A stretch of 64,000 nt of DNA from Mytilisepta virgata (taxonomy: Eukaryota; Mollusca; Bivalvia; Mytilida; Mytilidae), in the NCBI GenBank assembly GCA_028015205.1, contig CM051519.1:45116979-45180978 (forward strand), in the 5' to 3' direction. A program made the translations under genes and the position numbers. Below the pieces are notes generated by a model. It ran no database searches. It had not been told where the DNA came from and saw only the letters and a program-made list of their open reading frames with translations. Positions 58,590 through 64,000 of this stretch are shown piece by piece (the stretch's first letter is position 1; each line of letters opens with the position of its first letter).

Positions 58590-58891
58590 CAGATTATCTT
58601 TTTGAAATATTATTTTTCCGGACAAATAACCAATAAATATCAAAATATATGTACACATGATCATAATTACACCTTCATAAAAAGTTTCCAGGTACAATCA
58701 TTTAAATTCATCCACCCGTAAACGACTTTGGTCGCAATCTGGGACACCCTACGATTTACGCATTGCCAAAAACTGGGTCGACTTTCACGTGCAAATCATG
58801 GGTTATTTTTTAGCTCAGTCAGTCGGTATAAAAACCCGGTATTTCTTTTCATGAATGCATTCGTAAAATAAAATTCTGATGAGGTGACGCT

Positions 58892-59899
58892 ATGCCAAGG
58901 TTAGACGCTGCTACCCAGAATATCGCTATCGGACGACTAGAGGCCGGAGAATCACAGAATGCTGTTGCTGTAACGTACAATGTTCATCGTAGCACAATTT
59001 CACGCCTTTGGGGACGCTACCTGCAGCTTGGTACTACGACAGATCGGCCACGTTCAGGGCGCCCGCGTGTTACAACCAGGGCGCAAGATCGTTACATCAG
59101 ACTTTTCCATCTGCGGAATAGGACTATTGCTGCAACAGAAACAGCTGTAAACGTCCCTGGGTTGCGCCGTATATCAGCACAGACAGTACGCAATCGGTTA
59201 CGTTCTCATGGATTGAGGGCAAGAAGACCTTACTTTGGAGCAACACTGAGACACCAACACCGCCGAGCGAGGGTTAGATGGTGTACTACAGTTCGTGCAT
59301 GGAATTTACAGAACTGGAGAAGAGTATGGTTCAGCGATGAGTCACGTTTTCAACTGGAAAAGCGAGATGGTCGCATACGTGTGTATAGGCGCCGAAACGA
59401 ACGTTTTGCGCAAAACTGTGTTGTGGAGAGAGACAATTTTGGCGGAGGCAGTGTTATGATGTGGGCCGCTATTTCTTATGCCAGAAACACACAGCTGATA
59501 CATATCCAAGGCAATCTGAACGCTGTTAGGTATAGAGACGAAATTTTACGACCTCATTTATTGCCCGTAATTGACATTCGGAGAGAAATTTTTCAGCACG
59601 ACAATGCCCGACCACATACAGCACGTGTAACAGTAGACTTTTTAGAACAACAGAATGTCAATGTGATCCGTTGGCCGTCACGATCACCCGATCTTAATCC
59701 AATTGAACATTTGTGGGATGAAGTGGATCGGCGCGTGCGCCAACGACAACCACCACCGCAAAATCTGCAACAATTACAGCAGGCACTTCAGTTTGAGTAG
59801 CAAAGGATACCGCGTGTTCGAACTCAGCGTTTAATTCAATCTATGCCAAGAAGAGTCGGGGCTGTGTTACAAGCAAATGGTGGACATACCAGATATTGA
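58892..59899 (+). pseudogene. Tc1-family transposase (DD34E) with premature TAG
   Basis: It encodes a cut-and-paste DNA transposase. From ATG 58892 the frame runs 302 codons to TAG at 59798-59800, then continues open for 32 codons to TGA at 59897-59899 (QRIPRVRTQRLIQSMPRRVG and beyond). The usual Tc1 length of about 335-345 residues is reached only through the TAG, so it is a single nonsense change near the C-terminus. Domains: an N-terminal helix-turn-helix (about residues 10-55, SQNAVAVTYNVHRSTISRLW), a GRPR AT-hook-like linker (RPRSGRPRV), a second HTH (about 75-115), then catalytic FSDESRF, HDNARPHTA and SPDLNPIEHLWDE. The second Asp and the Glu are separated by 34 residues. All three catalytic acids are present. 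The truncated form may still be active, but that is untested. Confidence 0.9.
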
Positions 59900-60058
59900 C
59901 AATTTATGAGTGATTTATTGACAATATGTGACAAACTGTGATATTCCAAGGTAAAAGAACTCATGAACAAGAAGTGTGCCAATTTTTGCATTCCTGTGTA
60001 AATTATTTATATCATAAATTATGAAAATAATATATGAAGTAAATTTCCTATTTTCTGT

Positions 60059-60085
60059 ATGTTGCGTTTCTTTTTTGAGAGAGTA
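60059..60085 (-). repeat. Right TIR of the Tc1 element
   Basis: Perfect reverse complement of 58563-58589, followed by the TA duplication. Confidence 0.95.
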
Positions 60086-60089
60086 TATA

Positions 60090-60525
60090 TTTGATCAACA
60101 GGAAATTTAATGCATCGATCTCTTTCTATATTCAAATTACTGTAATAAATTACTAATTCGAATCTTTACAAAATTTGTAGGATTTCTTATTTACATCTGC
60201 AAATATCACGCCTCTTATATCTATTATGCATGACAATTGATAATATTAAATATTCTCATTTTTCTGTTTTCAGGAATCCAAGAATGTGATTCGCTGTGAT
60301 ATTATTTCCTTAGTTTGTTTATTTAATTATAATTTTAAAAAAAATAAATATATGTATCTAAATTTGGCAATACACACGCATCAAATGAGAATTATTTCAT
60401 CGAATCACATTCCTTAAATTTTGAAATACTCAGCACTTTGCAAGAATTAAACCATAAACCACTAGAATAGAAGAATTCTTATGTTATATCTGTTTATTGT
60501 AGGACAAACATACAAGGTCAATTAA
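60090..60525. other. AT-rich spacer with a small inverted repeat
   Basis: AAGAATGTGATTCG near 60280 and CGAATCACATTCCTT near 60400 are inverted. No gene seen. Confidence 0.4.
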
Positions 60526-60527
60526 AC

Positions 60528-61203
60528 TAAAGGCTCAGAGGGCTAAGCCTGTATCGCTAACCTGGCAAAAACAATAATTGCCCATGGCGGTCATGTTTGT
60601 TACATGATCTGGACAAAATGAGAAAAGTTTGAAAAAAAAATTCCCACAGATGCTTCTTGTGAAGTTTCGTTTCATTTGGCCAACCAGTTTCAGAGAAGAA
60701 GATTATATCAGCCTATCAGAAACAGAATTGTCCATGGCAGCCATGCTTGTCGTCCAATCAGGATGAAAAAAAATAATTTCATAAAAGACTTTCCATAGAT
60801 GCTTCCTGTCTGACAGTTTGGCTGACATATTTGGCCAAGTAGTTCCAAAAAAAAAATGTTTAATCGACCAATGAGAAACAAGAATTGCCTATGACGGCCA
60901 TGTTTGTTGTCCGATCGGGACGAAATGAGGAACTTTGTTAAGAACCTCCTATAGATGATTCCTCTCAAGTTTCGTTCCATTTGTCGAAGCGACTACAGAG
61001 AAGATTGTTTTATATCAGCCAATCAAATAAAAGAACTGCCCATGGCGTCAATATTTGTAGTCCAATCGGGACAAAATGAGGAATGTATGTCCTCCCATTT
61101 ATGCTTCTTGTCAAGTTTTGTTCCATTTGGCCGAGACGGATGGACGGACGACGAACGCCAAGTGATGACAAAAGCTCACATGCCTTTGGCCAGGTGAGCT
61201 AAA
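60528..61203 (+). mobile_element. Pearl/Helentron-type element, third subfamily
   Basis: It starts AAAGGCTCAGAGGGCTAAGC...CGCTAACCTGG and ends GGCCAGGTGAGCTAA. Internal units of about 120-150 bp recur around CCCATGGCGGYCATGTTTGT, GATCGGGACAAAATGAGGAA and TTCCATTTGGCC. No coding capacity; frames inside are repeat artefacts. Confidence 0.65.
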
Positions 61204-61692
61204 AATTACATACAAATCTACCCATGGCCATAATTGTACCGATCGGGACAAAATGAGGATACTTTGTACAGAACCTCCAATAGATGCTTCCTATCAGGTC
61301 TCATTCCATTTGGCCAAGCAGTTCCAGAAAAAAAATTCTTTTTTTTTAATCAACCAATTAAAAACAAGAATAGCCCATGACGGCCATGTTTGTTCCCCGA
61401 TCTGGACAAATGAGAAAACTGTAAACAACTTCCGTATATGCTTCCTGTCAAGTTTAATTCCATTTGGCCAAGCGATTTAAGAAGAGAAGATTTTTTTATA
61501 TCAGCAAATCAGAAACAAGAACTGCCCATTTCGGCAATATTTGTAGTCTGATCGGAACGAAATGAGGAAACTTTATAAAGGACCCCCCATATATGCTTCC
61601 TGTCAAGTTTTGTTCCATTTGGCCAAGACGGACGGACGACGGACACCAAGTTATGACAAAAGCTCACATGGCCTTTGGCCAGGTGAGCTAAA
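61204..61692 (+). repeat. Second 3' part of the same pearl-like element (tandem end)
   Basis: The terminal sequence AAAAGCTCACATGGCCTTTG followed by GCCAGGTGAGCTAAAAATTA is present twice (ending 61203 and 61692). The second half therefore repeats internal units plus the 3' end without a new 5' end. Confidence 0.65.
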
Positions 61693-61699
61693 AATTACA

Positions 61700-62390
61700 T
61701 ACAAATCTAACATAGTCAACCCTGTCTGTCAAGCGCACCCATAGGACTAGAAAAAGGGCCATTTATTAGCAGGTGCCCCCAATACAAAGGTTAACATTAT
61801 AATCTTTGTTCATGAATGGGACTTTTTCGTTATGTTCTCTTTAAGCATTCACGGTGCAAGATTTATGTAAGACAACTTAGGAGTAAAATATGCATAGGTT
61901 AGGTAATATATTACGGATAGGCTGTATCCGATTTTATGTATCCGACATATGTGAGTGAGTTGGTCTCGTTTACACACCCATGAATTTATTCAAAACAACA
62001 TTTATTACTATAATTACTTGAATAATCTTGAAATAAATAACCCTCAATGTTTATGGAACTAGAAAACATAACAGTTGTAAAAACTGAGTGTGTATATCTA
62101 ATCTGTACCATAGTATATAGGAGAAAAGGTGGTTGAATCAAAAATCTTACCTTCTTAACATTGTTGTTATATAGATCTGTGAAATGTCTCCGCTTCAATG
62201 ATGCAAATATCCAAATTTGATAATACACAATGTTATAACAAAATATAAATTTTATTTTCTTTCAGTTAAATTCTTTTTTTATTTCAGCATACCTTCCTCA
62301 AAACATATGAAAAAAAGAAGAAAATTTCATCAAACTTACATGTCTTCTTTTTCGTATGTCTCACAAAGCTGTTAGTCGTGTGTTTTTTAG
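61700..62390. other. Spacer upstream of the terminal exon
   Basis: A minus-strand open stretch with a good donor (AAG followed by GTAAGA near 62150) reads ASLKRRHFTDLYNNNVKK but has no clear acceptor or start. Unassigned. Confidence 0.3.
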
Positions 62391-62476
62391 AGAAAAGGTT
62401 ACAAAAAGAACTGGAAGAGAAAATAGAAATCTTAGAATCTTTGCACATGGAACGTGTGATCAGTGAATCTCAGTAG
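62391..62476 (+). CDS. Probable terminal coding exon, charged helical C-terminus
   Basis: A polypyrimidine tract and acceptor (TGTTTTTTAG) precede an open frame of 27 codons and TAG: KRLQKELEEKIEILESLHME then RVISESQ. Heptad-like leucines and high charge suggest a coiled-coil or amphipathic helix. An AATAAA follows at 62604-62609. Upstream exons were not identified in the repeat-rich sequence to the left, so the gene identity is unknown. The phase at entry is 2 bases. It could also be a chance frame. Confidence 0.45.
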
Positions 62477-62603
62477 AGTACAATGTTTCCGATATGTATG
62501 TACTAATATTATAGTGTATCATCTAGCCTGATAAAGAGACAAATGTCACAAAATGATGAACGTTTTGCATGTTTTGCACAGACGTACCATATATGAATTA
62601 TAT

Positions 62604-62609
62604 AATAAA
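62604..62609 (+). terminator. Poly(A) signal candidate after the terminal exon
   Basis: AATAAA about 130 bases downstream of the TAG at 62474-62476. Confidence 0.35.
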
Positions 62610-63460
62610 AGCATACAAAATTTGCTAGATTACCAACTTAAATGCGCAAGATGCATATTTCGTCGAAATTACAACTCATCAGTTGTTCTCAAGATCGGAA
62701 AAGCCTAAACCGATATTGTCATTTGTCTTAAACTTGAAAGACATCTTTTTGAATCCCCCTTTATGACGGAATTAGTAAAATATACATGAAGGGCTGTTCA
62801 AATGAAAGTTTTCCTTAAAACTATTACAAATTTATGATGTGAGAAATGATATGGTGGGTGGTTTTCTTTTCCACACATTTTTTGGCCAAAGAAGTGTTTT
62901 AAAGATGCTGTCTTTTCCTTCCCAACTAAATTTAGTAACATTCCAACGTTTCCTCAAACTTCTTGGTAATGGCTATATATGTATATTAGATTCGCCATTA
63001 CGATAATTTGATTGATAGATACTACGTTTCCCGAAATGAGAATTGAGTACGCGCTTACCGTCATGACCACCTGACGTCTTTCTTGATTTTTACTGTAAGG
63101 AGAACATAATGTAATTGCCTTAGTGTTTTAGTATTGTATTGTTGAATTTGTGTTTTTAATATTTCCTAGCTGTTAGTTTCAGGTTCCTATGCTCGTGGAA
63201 AGACGCGTTAAGGCGTAAGAGTATATACTGGTCGGATTGGAGTCAGAATAATGTGTGTGTCCAGGTGGAGAGACATGTCTTCCTGTCGGACTTTTATTTA
63301 AACTTGCTCATTAAAAATCCAGCTCAGTGTATCTTACAAACTAAAGATTCACATTCATACCACATCAATACTGGATGTTAAATAATAACCAATCCATTAA
63401 TCTATGTTAATCTTACTTTACACTTGCTCCTCTGATCTTATTCCATCCTTTAATTTTTAG
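62610..63460. other. Spacer or intron before the HEPN-like exon
   Basis: No coding exon recognised. The sequence just before 63461 is T/C-rich and ends in a good acceptor (TTTAATTTTTAG). Confidence 0.4.
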
Positions 63461-63798
63461 CCTTTTTGCCGATTTTCTGTCCGGTTGATATTTTCCACGG
63501 TATAAATTTCTTTTGTAAGTTTTGCAAAGAAGAACAATTTGAGTTTGAACAATATGCACTGTATATATTAATTTTGAGAAATATTATCAAAGGGGGTGGA
63601 AAACCCTTCGGACCTGAGAATTTTGATATCACGTTAATGTCAGTACTGCTGCTAGCTGACAAACTTCAACCAAAGCTTGATTTGGACGAAGTATCTGCGA
63701 TTTCAAATATTAAATTTCGTAGAAACAAACTTGTAAATCAGTATAACGGTTGGTTTCAAAACGAGATGTTTTATTCACATTTCGATATGGTTTTGAAG
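63461..63798 (+). CDS. Internal exon with DZIP3-type HEPN-like domain (gene runs off window)
   Basis: An acceptor at 63460 and a donor (AAG followed by GTAATA) at 63798 bound a 338-bp exon, 2 bases plus 112 open codons. It has no usable start, so it is an internal exon. The protein has two cysteines (FCKFC) near residue 18, then EFEQYALYILILRN, the block PENFDITLMSVLLLADKLQP and SNIKFRRNKLVNQYNGWF. The order FDxTLxxxLL, a short linker and then an IKxxRNxxx helix is that of HEPN domains related to DZIP3, which are expanded in bivalves in NACHT- or ankyrin-type innate-immune proteins. The usual His of the R-N-x3-H motif is Asn here (RNKLVN), so RNase activity is doubtful. Family assignment is by motif pattern only. 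The next exons lie beyond 64000 or in 63,800-64,000, where I see none. Confidence 0.5.
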
Positions 63799-64000
63799 GT
63801 AATATATGTATACTTCATATATAAACTAATAGTTTTTAAATTGGCTCTGGATGTCTGGGCGCACCGCATGTATGAACACTTGGGAATGCAAACACTGTAC
63901 AATTCTGGAATACCAGTTTTGTCTGGTATCTTCCAGTATTTTAGAGACCAAAGGACTATTTTCCAGTATCTTCCAGAATTGCGGATACTGCTGATGATTG

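Larger units (their letters stand above)
58563..60085 (+). mobile_element. Tc1/mariner transposon, structurally complete, TA target duplication
   Basis: Perfect 27-bp terminal inverted repeats (58563-58589 and 60059-60085) start TACTCTCTCAAAAAAGAAAC and are flanked by TA at 58561-58562 and 60086-60087. Length is 1523 bp. It contains one transposase gene with a single late nonsense codon. Perfect TIR identity suggests fairly recent activity, but one copy cannot date it. Confidence 0.95.

Noticed and set aside
1..64000. CRISPR arrays, bacterial operons, rRNA
   Set aside because: No short regularly spaced direct repeats, Shine-Dalgarno-led gene clusters or rRNA-like conserved blocks were seen; the DNA is clearly eukaryotic.

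Overview
This is a window of animal nuclear DNA, most likely from a bivalve mollusc and probably a mytilid mussel. The evidence is AT-rich sequence, spliced genes with GT/AG introns and AATAAA signals, many homopolymer G/C runs, and dense interspersed repeats. The repeats include one abundant in mussels (recognised from memory), pearl/Helentron-type elements with about 154 bp internal repeats, tRNA-derived SINEs, degraded Penelope-like reverse transcriptases and a Tc1 transposon. There are no operons, and most open frames are chance frames in repeats.

Region 1 (1 to about 43,100) is a tandem segmental triplication with units of about 16.9 kb and 15.6 kb and a partial third unit. Each unit carries one copy of an unrecognised gene on the minus strand. 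Nine exons could be reconstructed, with matching splice phases, a shared stop codon and a poly(A) signal. Copies 2 (15412-20643) and 3 (30965-39960) are open across all nine exons. Copy 1 (732-3841) runs off the left edge and has a nonsense codon in its first recognised exon. The units differ by insertions whose empty sites survive in the sister units. These are a pearl-like element, a SINE, two large inserts, a 0.4 kb inversion, and foldback elements with hexamer-built terminal repeats. One foldback copy has a 9-bp target duplication. Another carries a nested long-TIR element whose 6-bp target duplication is confirmed by an empty site.

Region 2 (about 43,100-54,800) is repeat-dominated. It holds an inverted pearl-like array, three Penelope-like reverse-transcriptase relics (one split by a duplicated foldback repeat), and long AT-rich stretches.

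Region 3 (54,800-64,000) contains an intronless rhodopsin-like GPCR with a TATA box, a 165-bp tandem array, and a structurally complete Tc1/mariner transposon (DD34E, perfect 27-bp TIRs, TA duplication) whose transposase has one late nonsense codon and which sits in a LINE relic. Further on are two more pearl-like arrays, a probable terminal coding exon (62391-62476) and, at the right edge, an exon resembling the DZIP3-type HEPN domain.

The genes show no shared pathway. The theme of the window is a recently triplicated gene in a repeat-rich region, where comparison of the three units dates and delimits mobile-element insertions.
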